From NCBI RefSeq assembly GCF_013364235.1, contig NZ_CP054919.1, positions 965,489 to 1,029,488 of the forward strand: a stretch of 64,000 bases of DNA, in the 5' to 3' direction. The translations under genes and the position numbers were made by a program. The first letter of the stretch is position 1, and each line of letters begins with the position of its first letter. Below, piece after piece: positions 8,154 to 16,579 of the stretch. This DNA is from Kitasatospora sp. NA04385. Lineage in GTDB: Bacteria; Actinomycetota; Actinomycetes; Streptomycetales; Streptomycetaceae. The notes beneath the pieces are model-generated. The model was not told where the DNA came from. It saw only the letters and a list, made by a program, of their open reading frames with translations, and searched no databases.

Positions 8154-9320
8154 ATGAGCCAGCTCACCCCCACCCCCGACGACAAGTTCACCTTCGGTCT
8201 GTGGACGGTCGGCTGGCAGGGCCGCGACCCGTTCGGCGACGCCACCCGTCCGGCCCTGGACCCGGTCGAGGCGGTCGAGAAGCTGGCCGCCCTCGGCGCG
8301 TACGGCGTGACCTTCCACGACGACGACCTCGTCCCGTTCGGCTCCTCGGACGCCGAGCGCGAGGCCGTCGTCAAGCGCTTCCGGGCCGCCCTGGAGTCCA
8401 CCGGCCTGCGGGTGCCGATGGCCACCACCAACCTGTTCACCCACCCGGTCTTCAAGGACGGCGCGTTCACCGCCAACGACCGGGACGTGCGCCGCTACGC
8501 GCTGCGCAAGACCATCCGCAACATCGACCTCGCGGTCGAGCTGGGCGCGAGCGTGTACGTGGCCTGGGGCGGCCGGGAGGGTGCCGAGCACGGCGCGTCC
8601 AAGGACGTCCGGGTGGCGCTGGACCGCCTGAAGGAGGCGTTCGACCTGCTCGGCGACTACGTCACGGAGCAGGGCTACGACCTGCGCTTCGCGATCGAGC
8701 CGAAGCCGAACGAGCCGCGCGGCGACATCCTGCTGCCGACCATCGGCCACGCGCTGGCCTTCATCGACCGTCTGGAGCGCCCGGAGCTGGTCGGCCTCAA
8801 CCCGGAGGTCGGCCACGAGCAGATGGCGGGTCTGAACTTCCCGCACGGCATCGCCCAGGCGCTGTGGTCGGGCAAGCTGTTCCACATCGACCTGAACGGC
8901 CAGTCCGGCATCAAGTACGACCAGGACTTCCGGTTCGGCGCGGGCGACCTGCGGCAGGCGTTCTGGCTGGTCGACCTGCTGGAGTCCTCCGACTACCGGG
9001 GCCCGCGGCACTTCGACTTCAAGCCGCCGCGCACCGAGGACTTCGACGGCGTCTGGGAGTCCGCGGCCGGCAACATGCGCAACTACCTGCTGCTGAAGGA
9101 GCGCGCGCTGGCCTTCCGCGCCGACGCCGAGGTGCAGGACGCGCTGCGCGCCGCCCGCCTGGACGAGCTCGCCCGGCCGACCGCCGCCGACGGCCTGGCC
9201 GCGCTGCTGGCCGACCGCTCCGCGTTCGAGGAGTTCGACGTCACCGCGGCCGCCGAGCGCGGCATGGCCTTCGAGCGCCTCGACCAGCTGGCCATCGAGC
9301 ACCTGCTCGGCGCCCGCTGA
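8154..9320 (+). CDS. xylA: Xylose isomerase
   Basis: A 388-residue class I (actinomycete-type) xylose isomerase converting D-xylose to D-xylulose; these enzymes also isomerise glucose. It is a TIM barrel with two divalent metals. His55 and Asp58 in TFHDDDL match the catalytic His54/Asp57 pair of Streptomyces enzymes, and Glu182/Lys184 lie in [12 protein letters not shown]. The metal ligands continue through [20 protein letters not shown] and [11 protein letters not shown]. Length is normal for the group. ATG 8154 is preceded by CTTGGAGTACGCG. It works with the divergent xylB to feed xylose into the pentose phosphate pathway. Confidence 0.97.
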   Translation: MSQLTPTPDDKFTFGLWTVGWQGRDPFGDATRPALDPVEAVEKLAALGAYGVTFHDDDLVPFGSSDAEREAVVKRFRAALESTGLRVPMATTNLFTHPVFKDGAFTANDRDVRRYALRKTIRNIDLAVELGASVYVAWGGREGAEHGASKDVRVALDRLKEAFDLLGDYVTEQGYDLRFAIEPKPNEPRGDILLPTIGHALAFIDRLERPELVGLNPEVGHEQMAGLNFPHGIAQALWSGKLFHIDLNGQSGIKYDQDFRFGAGDLRQAFWLVDLLESSDYRGPRHFDFKPPRTEDFDGVWESAAGNMRNYLLLKERALAFRADAEVQDALRAARLDELARPTAADGLAALLADRSAFEEFDVTAAAERGMAFERLDQLAIEHLLGAR

Positions 9321-9326
9321 CCCCGG

Positions 9327-9343
9327 CCCCCCCCCCCCCCCCC
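9327..9343. repeat. Run of 17 C residues
   Basis: An uninterrupted C17 tract begins 7 bases after the xylA stop. Such tracts slip in replication and in sequencing, so the exact length is uncertain. It lies outside any coding frame. Confidence 0.85.
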
Positions 9344-9367
9344 GCCGCCGACTCCGGCCCCTCGGTC

Positions 9368-9410
9368 CGCCGGCCGGCCCCCTCCCCCCGGGGCCGGCCG
9401 GCGTCCTTTT
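9368..9410 (+). terminator. Rho-independent terminator of xylA
   Basis: A perfect 14-bp stem (CGCCGGCCGGCCCC, 9368-9381, with 9390-9403), an 8-base loop, then TCCTTTT. It is well placed 47 bases after the xylA stop. Confidence 0.85.
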
Positions 9411-9633
9411 CCTCCCCGACTCCCTCCCACACCAGCTCTGCTGACGGTTCGTCGAACGAGTGCGACAGTGAGAGGCGACCGACCGGGCGGGAGGGAACCA
9501 CGGGGCTGATCCACGCCCGGCGGATGCAGAAGCCCTCCGCGGAGATCGGCTTCGTCCGGCCCGACCCCCGGGCCCGACTGCCGGGCCGTCCTCCGCACCG
9601 ACCCCCGCCCCGACCCCCCGCTACGGGAGCGCG
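9411..9633. other. Intergenic stretch between convergent xylA and monooxygenase genes
   Basis: No gene was recognised. A short minus-strand stretch (about 9460-9550) has coding-like third-position G+C but no start, domain or ribosome site, and could be a decayed gene end. No repeat or promoter stands out. Confidence 0.4.
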
Positions 9634-10794
9634 CTACGGGAGCGCGCCCGGCCGGTACTCGTACAGCCAGTCCGTGGACCGGGTGTACATCCGGGTGAAC
9701 ACCAGCGGCATCACCGCGTTCCGGACCAGGGAGGCCAGCGGACCGGCCGTCTTGGCGTCCCGGTTGGCGGTCGCCGCACGGGCGAGCTTCCCGGCCCGGC
9801 CGGAGCGCTCCCGGTCGAAGGCGGCCAGCGCGGCGGGCAGGTCCGGCGCGGCGCGCAGGGCCAGGGCCAGGGCGACCGCGTCCTCCAGCGCCATGGACGC
9901 GCCCTGCCCCGCGCCCACCGGGTGCGCCGCGTCGCCGACCAGCACGCACCGGCCGTCCTGGCGGCGCGGCACCGGCGGCAGGACGTGGAACAGCGTCGCC
10001 GCGTCGATCCGCTCGGTCGCGCCGAGGATCCGCCGGGGCACCGGCTCGGTCGCGAACAGTTCGGCCAACTCCTCGGCGTCCAGCTTGACCTCGGCCGGTG
10101 CGACGGGGTCGGCGAGCTGCGCGGACCACCAGACGGTGCCGTCCGGCGCGGGCAGGTGCGCGAACGCGCCGCGCCGCCCGAAGGTCATGTTGAACGTCCG
10201 CCCCGGGCCCGCCTCCGGCACCGCGCGGGAGATGCCGGCGACCCCGTACAGCCCGGCGTAGGCGGGCCGCGGCCCGGCCGGGTCGAGCATCCGGCGGACG
10301 GTCGAGCGCAGCCCGTCGGCGCCGATCACCAGGTCGGCCCCGGCCACCGCCTCGTCCGCCGGCCCGGCCACCACCCCGTCCGTCGGCCCCTGCCCCGACC
10401 CCGGCTCCGGCTCGGCCAGCCGCTCGCCGACCACGATGCGCGCGCCGAGCCGCACCGCCTCCGCCCGCAGCGCCGCGACCAGGTCGGCCCGCATCAGTGT
10501 CACGCTGCGCAGCGGGTCGTCCGCCGTCCGGCCGCGCGGGACGTCGCCGAGCCGCTTGCCGCGCCCCGACCACATCCGCTGCCGGTCGACCTCGAAGCCC
10601 GCCGCCCGCACGGCGTCCAGGCAGCCCAGCGACTCCAGCGCCCGCAGCCCGTTGACGGCCAGGCTGAGGAACGCCCCGACCGGGCCGGCCGGGTCCGGGT
10701 ACGCCTCGTACACCGTGACGTCCAGGCCGATCCGGCGCAGCGCGACGGCACTCGCCGCACCGGCCACGCCCCCGCCGATCACCACCGCTTCCAT
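9634..10794 (-). CDS. FAD-dependent monooxygenase
   Basis: A 386-residue class A flavoprotein monooxygenase of the p-hydroxybenzoate-hydroxylase fold. The N-terminal dinucleotide motif is VIGGGVAGAASA (residues 5-16), the DG segment is DLVIGADGLRSTVRR, and the FAD-ribityl GD motif is GRCVLVGDAAHPVGAGQGASMALEDA. These enzymes use NAD(P)H and O2 to hydroxylate or epoxidise aromatic and related substrates; the substrate here is unknown. ATG 10794 follows AAGGGGTGGG; the longer reading would start inside the operator. It is divergent from a TetR gene across a 155-bp gap with a 24-bp dyad, so repression by that TetR and induction by a substrate or drug is likely. Confidence 0.9.
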   Translation of the reverse strand: MEAVVIGGGVAGAASAVALRRIGLDVTVYEAYPDPAGPVGAFLSLAVNGLRALESLGCLDAVRAAGFEVDRQRMWSGRGKRLGDVPRGRTADDPLRSVTLMRADLVAALRAEAVRLGARIVVGERLAEPEPGSGQGPTDGVVAGPADEAVAGADLVIGADGLRSTVRRMLDPAGPRPAYAGLYGVAGISRAVPEAGPGRTFNMTFGRRGAFAHLPAPDGTVWWSAQLADPVAPAEVKLDAEELAELFATEPVPRRILGATERIDAATLFHVLPPVPRRQDGRCVLVGDAAHPVGAGQGASMALEDAVALALALRAAPDLPAALAAFDRERSGRAGKLARAATANRDAKTAGPLASLVRNAVMPLVFTRMYTRSTDWLYEYRPGALP

Positions 10795-10808
10795 GGTCCC
10801 ACCCCTTA

Positions 10809-10843
10809 CTGAATTCAGGTTCAATGAATTCTTATTCACTGAA
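10809..10843. promoter_or_regulatory. TetR operator pair between monooxygenase and tetR genes
   Basis: A full dyad at 10820-10843, TTCAnTGAAT-4-ATTCAnTGAA with perfect arms, and a shorter palindrome CTGAATTCAG at 10809-10818. Both are AT-rich and lie 15-50 bp before the monooxygenase start. Size and symmetry fit TetR dimers. Confidence 0.75.
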
Positions 10844-10949
10844 CTGGCCGTCAGTATGATGTCCGCACGAGCGACAGGTCAAGGCCCGGCCGCGGCGGGG
10901 CGCGGCGGCCGGGCGAAGCGGCAGGACGGGACGAGGGAGGCCGGACGCG

Positions 10950-11633
10950 ATGGGCGTACGCAAGGCGCAGGCGGCGGAGACCAGGGCGGCGCTGCTGGAG
11001 GCCGCCCGGCAGCAGTTCGTCGAACGCGGCTACCTCAACACGAAGATCACCGACATCACCGCGGCCGCCGGCCGGGCCACCGGCTCGTTCTACGCGCACT
11101 TCGCGGACAAGGACGAACTGCTGCGCGCCCTGCTCGACGACGTCCGGGCCCAGGCCAGGGACCAGGTCGTCGCCGAGGTCCACCCGCGCGACCACGACCT
11201 CAGCGACCGGGCCCAACTCCACGCCCACCTGGGCGCGTCCTGGCAGGCGATGCGCGACCACCTCCCGGTCACCATCGCCATGTTCGAGTCGCTCGTCGCC
11301 GCGGGCCCCCGCTCCGGCCGGGCCTGGCAGCGCCTCACCGCGGACACCGACGTCCTGCGCGACCACCTCGACTACCTCGCCGAACGGGGCCACCCGCTCC
11401 CCGGCGACCCGGCCCTGCTCGCCCCCGCGATGGGCGCCCTGCTCGGCATGCTCTCCTACGCCCTGCTCACCACCGAGCAGCCCGCGCACGGGGACGCCGA
11501 GGTGCTCGACACCCTCACCGACCTCCTGCTGCACGGCCTCGCCGGCCGGCCCCCGCGCGCCCCCGCTCCCCCTCTTACTCCTCCTTCCCCCTCTCCTCCT
11601 CCTTCTCCTCCTTCTTCTCCTGCTTCTCCCTGA
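10950..11633 (+). CDS. TetR/AcrR family transcriptional regulator
   Basis: A 227-residue TetR regulator. The N-terminal helix-turn-helix domain covers residues 8-55 (ALLEAARQQFVERGYLNTKITDITAAAGRATGSFYAHFADKDEL). The helical ligand/dimer domain runs to about 200. The last 25 residues are Pro/Ser only, coming from a pyrimidine-rich tract that also encodes the charged tail of the convergent aminotransferase; the two genes overlap by 59 bp. ATG 10950 has GGGAGG upstream. It is divergent from the flavin monooxygenase and probably represses it and itself through the dyad at 10820-10843. Confidence 0.92.
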   Translation: MGVRKAQAAETRAALLEAARQQFVERGYLNTKITDITAAAGRATGSFYAHFADKDELLRALLDDVRAQARDQVVAEVHPRDHDLSDRAQLHAHLGASWQAMRDHLPVTIAMFESLVAAGPRSGRAWQRLTADTDVLRDHLDYLAERGHPLPGDPALLAPAMGALLGMLSYALLTTEQPAHGDAEVLDTLTDLLLHGLAGRPPRAPAPPLTPPSPSPPPSPPSSPASP

Positions 11634-12840
11634 CCACCGCGGGGCCCACCGCGGGGCCCACCGCGGGCGCGGGGACGGCCTCGGCCAGCAGGTCGAGTTC
11701 GGCCTCCGTGTTGTAGTAGTGCGGCGAGGCGCGGACGACCGCGTCCAGGCCCCGGGCGTCGAGGTCCCAGCGGGCGTACTCGGCGAAGGAGACCGAGACG
11801 TTGATCCCCCGGTCCCGCAGGGCGCGGGCGACGTCCCGGCTGTCGCGCCCCTCGACGGTGAAGGTGACGATGGCGCACTGCCGGGCGCCCCGGTCGTGGA
11901 CCCGCACCCCGGGCAGCGCCCGCAGCCGGGCGCGCAGGGCCGCGCCCAGCCGGGCCGTCCGCTCCTCGATCGCCTCCAGGCCGATGCCGAGCGCGTAGTC
12001 GACGGCGGCGCCCAGGCCGATCCGGGCCGCGTAGCTCGCCTCCCAGCTCTCGAACCGGCGGGCGTCGGACCGCACCAGGTAGTCGTCCGCCGAGGTCCAG
12101 GTCGCCGCGTGCAGGTCGATGAACGGGGGGTCCAACTGCTCGCGGATCCGCGGCGAGCAGTACAGGAAGCCGGTGCCGCGCGGACCGCGCAGGAACTTGC
12201 GGCCGGGCGCGGTGAGCAGGTCGCAGCCGATCCGGCCGACGTCCAGCGGCAGTTGGCCGACCGACTGGCAGGCGTCCAGCAGGTAGACGGCGCCGGCCGC
12301 CCGGGCCACCGCGCCGATCTCGGCGGCCGGGTTGACCAGCCCGCCCTGGGTCGGCACGTGGGTGACCGCGATCAGCCTGACCCGCTCGTCGACCATCGCC
12401 CGCAGCGCCCCGACGTCCAACTGCCCGTCCGCGTCGTCGGGGACGGTCTCCACCCGCACCCCGTGCCGGCGGGCCGTCTGCAGGAAGGCCAGCGCGTTGC
12501 TCGCGTACTCGGCCCGCGAGGTCAGGATCCGGTCGCCCGCCGCCCAGGGCAGCGCGTAGAACGCCATGTCCCAGGCCCTGGTGGCGCTCTCCACCAGCGC
12601 GATGTCCTCCCGTCCGGCCCCCACCAGCCGGGCCAGCGAGTCGTACACCCCCTCGATCCGCCCCGCCGCCTCCTGTGCCGCCTCGTACCCCCCGGTCCCC
12701 TCCTCCCGCCGCAGGTGCGCCACCACCGCCTCCACCACCACCCGCGGCTGCAACGCCGCCCCCGCGTTGTTCAGGTGCACCACCCGCCCGACCCCCGCCG
12801 TCTCCCGCCGCACCCGCTCCACGTCGATCCCCGCCACCAT
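11575..12840 (-). CDS. Class V aminotransferase (PLP-dependent)
   Basis: A 421-residue fold-type I PLP enzyme of the aminotransferase class V/cysteine desulfurase group. HLNNAGAALQP opens the domain. T-H-V-P-T-Q-G-G and YLLDACQSVGQLPLDV provide the PLP-contacting Asp and Gln. The Schiff-base lysine is in APGRKFLRGPRGTGFLY. A C-terminal domain with SPHYYNTEAELD follows. The final 20 residues are Lys/Glu repeats with no counterpart in the family. ATG 12840 has GGGAGGAGTCGGGCG in front. It is divergent from a Nudix gene and overlaps the TetR gene tail to tail. The substrate is not evident; selenocysteine-lyase or isopenicillin-epimerase-like activities occur in the group. Confidence 0.88.
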   Translation of the reverse strand: MVAGIDVERVRRETAGVGRVVHLNNAGAALQPRVVVEAVVAHLRREEGTGGYEAAQEAAGRIEGVYDSLARLVGAGREDIALVESATRAWDMAFYALPWAAGDRILTSRAEYASNALAFLQTARRHGVRVETVPDDADGQLDVGALRAMVDERVRLIAVTHVPTQGGLVNPAAEIGAVARAAGAVYLLDACQSVGQLPLDVGRIGCDLLTAPGRKFLRGPRGTGFLYCSPRIREQLDPPFIDLHAATWTSADDYLVRSDARRFESWEASYAARIGLGAAVDYALGIGLEAIEERTARLGAALRARLRALPGVRVHDRGARQCAIVTFTVEGRDSRDVARALRDRGINVSVSFAEYARWDLDARGLDAVVRASPHYYNTEAELDLLAEAVPAPAVGPAVGPAVVREKQEKKEEKEEERGKEE

Positions 12841-13058
12841 CGCCCGACTCCTCCCACCACACCACCACCACGGTCGGGAACGCCCTACCCCTGCACCCCG
12901 GCGCCACACTCCCCTCCACCCGCACTCCGGCGTTCTCGGTGGACGTACGGCAGATGTCCCCCCGGGGTGACGGCTCGACCGCTACGTTCGGAACCTCGAA
13001 GCCGTCCGGACCCGACCGCGGCCCCGACGGCCGGGAGCGACCAGGAGGGAAACCGCCC

Positions 13059-13526
13059 ATGGGCAGGACCGAGTACTACTACGACCCGGACGCACCCAAG
13101 GCCAACACCCTGATCCCGGCCAGCAACCTGCTCGTCGTGGACGACACCGGTGCCGTCCTGCTGCAGCGCCGCCGCGACACCGGCCAGTGGGCACTGCCCG
13201 GCGGGGCCCAGGACATCGGCGAGACCGCCGCCCAGTGCGCCGTGCGCGAGTGCCTGGAGGAGACCGGCATCGTCGCCGAGATCACCGGCTTCCTCGGCGT
13301 CTACACCGACCCGCACCACATCGTCGCCTACACCGACGGCGAGATCCGCCAGCAGTACGAGAACACCTACCTCGGCCGTCCCGTCGGCGGCGAACCCACC
13401 GTCAACGACGAGGCCGACGGCGTCCGCTTCGTCCGGCCCGCCGACCTCGACCGGTACGACATCCACCCCAGCATGCGCCGCCAGATCGGCGACTACCTCG
13501 CCGGCACCTACCCCCACCTGGGCTGA
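13059..13526 (+). CDS. Nudix hydrolase
   Basis: A 155-residue Nudix hydrolase. The Nudix box is complete: G-x5-E-x7-REcLEETGI in GAQDIGETAAQCAVRECLEE, with metal-binding glutamates. The family cleaves nucleoside diphosphates linked to other groups, such as damaged nucleotides or ADP-sugars. The N-terminal YYYDPDAPKANTLIPASNLLV and a C-terminal helix with HPSMRRQIGDYL resemble actinobacterial stand-alone enzymes. ATG 13059 is preceded by AGGAGG (13043-13048). It is divergent from the aminotransferase gene; no link to the neighbours is evident. Confidence 0.92.
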   Translation: MGRTEYYYDPDAPKANTLIPASNLLVVDDTGAVLLQRRRDTGQWALPGGAQDIGETAAQCAVRECLEETGIVAEITGFLGVYTDPHHIVAYTDGEIRQQYENTYLGRPVGGEPTVNDEADGVRFVRPADLDRYDIHPSMRRQIGDYLAGTYPHLG

Positions 13527-13608
13527 TCCGCCGCCCGCCGCTCCCCTCGCCCGGGCTTCGGGGGCCGTCGGCGGGCGCGGTTCAGCGGGGGCCGTCGGCG
13601 GGTGCGGT

Positions 13609-14679
13609 TCAGCGGGGGCCGGTGGCGAGGGCGGGCAGGACGTCGGTGCGGAGGAGGTCGAGGAAGCGGGCCGGGTGGCGGTAGGCGGCGAAGTGGCCGG
13701 CGTCCTCGATCAGGGTGAAGCGTTTGACGGGGGCCTGGACCCGGTCGAAGAAGGCGCGGGCCCGGGCGGGGGTGTTGACCAGGTCGTGGGCGCCCTGGAC
13801 GAGGAAGAAGGGGACCTCGAAGCGGGTGCCGTCCGCGTGGTCGTCGAAGGCGGCGGTGTCGGGGAGGACGGCGGCGGAGACCAGGAAGCTCCGGAAGAAG
13901 GTGGCGAGTTCGGGCAGGGAGTGCAGCGGGGAGTACCAGAGCGACTTCGTCACCACGGACTTCATCGCGGCGAAGGTGTGCGGGTCGGTGGCGGCGGCGA
14001 AGCGGTTGAAGTGGGCGAACTGCTCGGCGCTCCAGGCGCGCGGGTCGGGGCCCATCTCCCGTACGGCGGCGGCCTCCTTCTTCTTGCCGGCGCGTTCGAG
14101 GCGCTCCAGTGCGGCGCCGTGGTCGGAGGTGTCGCGTCCGCCGTCGAAGATCTTCTGGTCGGTGCCGACGTAGGCGGAGACCAGGTCGGGGCGGCTGCGG
14201 GCGATGCGCAGGCCGAGGGCGCTGCCGAAGGAGCAGCCCAGCAGGACGACCCGGTGGACGCCGAGGCGGGCGCGGACGTGCTCGACCACCTCGACGGCGT
14301 CCCGCAGCAGCCGGTCGAAGGTCAGCTCGCCCTGGCCGTGGGCGCCGGAGCGGCGCAGCGTCTTGCCGGTGCCGCGCATGTCCCAGCGGACCAGGGTGAC
14401 GTGGCGCTCCCAGTCGCGGGAGAGGTTCGCGAGGACGGAGTTGGACGAGCCGGGGCCGCCGTGCAGCTCCAGCACGACCGGGTTGGCACGGTCCTCGCCC
14501 CGGACGGAGATCCACTGGTCGAGGCCGCCGATCGGGGTGAAGTAGCTCTCGTCGACGCCCCGTTCGGTGTCGATGCGCAGGGCGCGGGCGCGGCCGGACC
14601 GGACGGCGGCGCGGTGGACGAGGAGTCCGGCGACCGGGGTCGCGGCGGCGGTGGCGGTGAGGGCGGCGGCGATGAGCAC
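13609..14679 (-). CDS. Alpha/beta hydrolase, prolyl-iminopeptidase-like
   Basis: An alpha/beta-hydrolase fold enzyme of about 356 residues. HGGPGSS is the oxyanion motif typical of proline iminopeptidases, G-C-S-F-G-S the nucleophile elbow, GAHDLVNTP holds the acid and EDAGHFAAY the histidine. The N terminus is one hydrophobic helix (VLIAAALTATAAATPVAGLLV), a membrane anchor or signal sequence. The GTG at 14679 follows GGAGACCCGC. A longer ATG start at 14721 lies inside a TetR-type operator and would leave no room for a leader, so it is less likely. It is divergent from a TetR gene that probably represses it. Confidence 0.85.
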   Translation of the reverse strand: MLIAAALTATAAATPVAGLLVHRAAVRSGRARALRIDTERGVDESYFTPIGGLDQWISVRGEDRANPVVLELHGGPGSSNSVLANLSRDWERHVTLVRWDMRGTGKTLRRSGAHGQGELTFDRLLRDAVEVVEHVRARLGVHRVVLLGCSFGSALGLRIARSRPDLVSAYVGTDQKIFDGGRDTSDHGAALERLERAGKKKEAAAVREMGPDPRAWSAEQFAHFNRFAAATDPHTFAAMKSVVTKSLWYSPLHSLPELATFFRSFLVSAAVLPDTAAFDDHADGTRFEVPFFLVQGAHDLVNTPARARAFFDRVQAPVKRFTLIEDAGHFAAYRHPARFLDLLRTDVLPALATGPR

Positions 14680-14708
14680 GCGGGTCTCCAGGGGCGCGAA
14701 TCCGATAA

Positions 14709-14753
14709 CTGCGTATGTCATACACAGCTGATTACTGTGTAAGTTATACGCAG
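14709..14753. promoter_or_regulatory. Tandem TetR operators
   Basis: Two 19-bp near-palindromes, CTGCGTATGTCATACACAG (14709-14727) and CTGTGTAAGTTATACGCAG (14735-14753), fit one consensus CTGyGTA-n-ATACrCAG and are 26 bp apart centre to centre. Each is the reverse complement of the other at most positions, so the whole block is also a dyad (AACTGCGTAT with ATACGCAGTT). It lies between the divergent hydrolase and TetR genes. Confidence 0.82.
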
Positions 14754-14882
14754 TTGTTGGACGGCTGGCAACACCGCCGTCGAACGGTCGCCGCCACCCG
14801 GCACCCGGCCACCCGCCGCCCGGACGACCGCCGACGGCACTGACGGAGACCGACAGAGACCGACGGAGAGGAGACCGGGCGC

Positions 14883-15629
14883 GTGCCGGCGAACAAGGAG
14901 AGCCAGCGGGACCCGAACGTCAGCCTGGCGCTGCTGTGGGGCGAAGCCGACGACCGGCCCCGGCGCGGGCCCAAGCCGAAGTTCACGCCCGCCGAGGTGG
15001 CCCGGCACGGCGTCGCGGTCGCCGACGCCGAGGGGCTGGAGGCGCTCTCGATGCAGCGGGTCGCCGAGGCGCTCGGGGTCACCACGATGGCGCTGTACCG
15101 CTACGTCCCCGGCAAGCCCGACCTGGTCGACCTGATGGTCGACACCGTGCTCGGCGACCCGCCCGACCTCGACCTCGTCCCGGGCGGCTGGCGGCCGCGC
15201 CTGGCGGCCTGGGCCCGCGCCTGCTGGGACGTCTACCGCGCCCACCCCTGGATCCTGACCGCGACCGGCCTGCGCCGACACGCCATGGGACCGCGCCAAG
15301 TCGCCTGGCTGGACGGCGCGCTGGCCGCCCTCGAACCCACCGGGCTCGACGCCCGGCAGCGGCACGACGCCGCGATCCTGGTGCTGAGCCTGGTGCGCAG
15401 CCTCACCCAGGAGTCCCTGGACCGCACCGAGGAGGGCGACCGGGAGTGGGACCGGCTCACCGCCGACCAACTGGCCCGGCACGCCGACCGCTTCCCCGCA
15501 CTCACCCGCGCCGCCGCAGCCGGAGCCTTCGCCCCCGCCCCCGCCGACCCGCTCGCCTTCGGCCTGACCTGCGTGCTGGACGGCCTCCAGGGCCTGGTCG
15601 AACGCACCGCCGGGCCCGGCGAGGGCTGA
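14883..15629 (+). CDS. TetR/AcrR family regulator with TetR_C_1-like C-terminal domain
   Basis: A 248-residue TetR regulator. The helix-turn-helix domain lies at residues 38-85 (VADAEGLEALSMQRVAEALGVTTMALYRYVPGKPDLVDLM), preceded by a basic segment RPRRGPKPKF. The C-terminal helical domain resembles the TetR_C_1 type that binds tetracycline-like or other hydrophobic ligands. The start is a GTG with GGAGAGGAGACC in front. The stop codon falls inside the first unit of a 36-bp tandem repeat. It is divergent from the prolyl-iminopeptidase-like hydrolase, and the two 19-bp operators between them are its probable targets. Confidence 0.92.
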   Translation: MPANKESQRDPNVSLALLWGEADDRPRRGPKPKFTPAEVARHGVAVADAEGLEALSMQRVAEALGVTTMALYRYVPGKPDLVDLMVDTVLGDPPDLDLVPGGWRPRLAAWARACWDVYRAHPWILTATGLRRHAMGPRQVAWLDGALAALEPTGLDARQRHDAAILVLSLVRSLTQESLDRTEEGDREWDRLTADQLARHADRFPALTRAAAAGAFAPAPADPLAFGLTCVLDGLQGLVERTAGPGEG

Positions 15630-15767
15630 GCGGAGGCAACGGACCCGAGGCGAACGGGGGCTGAACGGGGACGGCGGGCCCGGGGCGAACGGGGGGCTGA
15701 ACGGAGGCGGCGGGCCCGGGGCGAACGGGGGGCTGAACGGGGGCAACGGGCCCGGGGCGAACGGACA
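15625..15767. repeat. 36-bp tandem repeat, four units
   Basis: Units begin at 15625, 15660, 15696 and 15732; each starts GCTGA(A/G)CGG and runs through GGGCCCGGGGCGAACGG. The first unit holds the TetR stop codon. Units 2 to 4 are nearly identical, so the expansion looks recent. Confidence 0.85.
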
Positions 15768-16057
15768 TCCCGGCTCTGAACGAACCGACCCGAACGGACC
15801 GGCCTGGACGTGTCCCCCGACTCCTCGCGCCCGGCGGGTGGTGCTAGCCTCACTGCACCGCCCGCCGCGCCGCGCCCGCTCGTCCGCGCGCACCCGCCCG
15901 GCCGGTCGTTCCCCGCTGCCGACGCCCCGGTCCGCTGTCCTGCCGACCGCCGGGCCGGTACGCATACCGCACCACACCACAACGCGCGCACCGCGCACCG
16001 GCCGATGCCCTCCCGGACGGCCGAACGCCCTTGCCCCGCACGGAGGTCGGCCCCGTC
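15768..16057. other. Leader region of the phosphatase gene
   Basis: No gene was recognised. TAGCCT near 15844-15849 is a plausible vegetative -10 box, which would give a 5' leader of about 200 bases. No riboswitch or strong hairpin was seen. Confidence 0.4.
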
Positions 16058-16579
16058 ATGTGTCCCACCCTGTTCACGATCGACCACCCCGGCCCCGGCC
16101 GGATCAGCACCATGGCCCGGCCGCGCGGCGGCGACTGGCTGGCGGAGGAACTGGCCGCGCTGGCCGCGCTCGGGGTGAGCGAACTGGTCAGCGCGCTCAC
16201 CCCGGCGGAGTGCGCCGAACTCGGGCTGGACGCGGAGGCATCCCTCGCCCGAGCCGCCGGACTGCGCTTCACCGCCGTACCGATCCCGGACCGCACCGTC
16301 CCCACCGTCGCCGAAGTCCTGCCACTGCTGGACGAGTTGGCGCAACGGCTGGCCGCCGGCGGGCACCTGGTGGTGCACTGCCGGGCCGGGATCGGCCGCT
16401 CCTCGCTGCTGGCGGCGGGGGTGCTGGTCCGCTCCGGCGCGGACCCGGACGACGCGTGGGAACGCATCGCCCGGGCCCGCGGTCTGGCGGTGCCGGACAC
16501 CGCCGCGCAGCGGGCCTGGACCGACCAGGTGCCCCGCCGCGCTGCCGGTGACGGGACACCGGTGATGAGGCATCGGTGA
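16058..16579 (+). CDS. Dual-specificity protein phosphatase family protein
   Basis: A 173-residue cysteine-dependent phosphatase. The C-x5-R signature is intact in VVHCRAGIGRSS (His107, Cys108, Arg114), with a candidate general acid Asp78 in IPDRTVP. The fold covers the whole length. Family members dephosphorylate tyrosine, serine/threonine or small phosphorylated molecules; the substrate here is unknown. ATG 16058 follows CGGAGGTCGG. The last residues (GDGTPVMRHR) are encoded by the first units of the 14-bp tandem array, so the repeat has replaced or extended the original C terminus. Confidence 0.85.
   Translation: MCPTLFTIDHPGPGRISTMARPRGGDWLAEELAALAALGVSELVSALTPAECAELGLDAEASLARAAGLRFTAVPIPDRTVPTVAEVLPLLDELAQRLAAGGHLVVHCRAGIGRSSLLAAGVLVRSGADPDDAWERIARARGLAVPDTAAQRAWTDQVPRRAAGDGTPVMRHR

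Noticed and set aside
9420..9560. Minus-strand coding-like stretch (ISAEGFCIRRAWISP).
   Set aside because: No start codon with ribosome site, no family, short; left as possible decayed gene end.
6491..10261. A 1256-codon plus-strand open frame across xylB and beyond.
   Set aside because: It is antisense to xylB and changes character at each real gene; a GC-rich shadow with Gly/Ala/Arg-only text.
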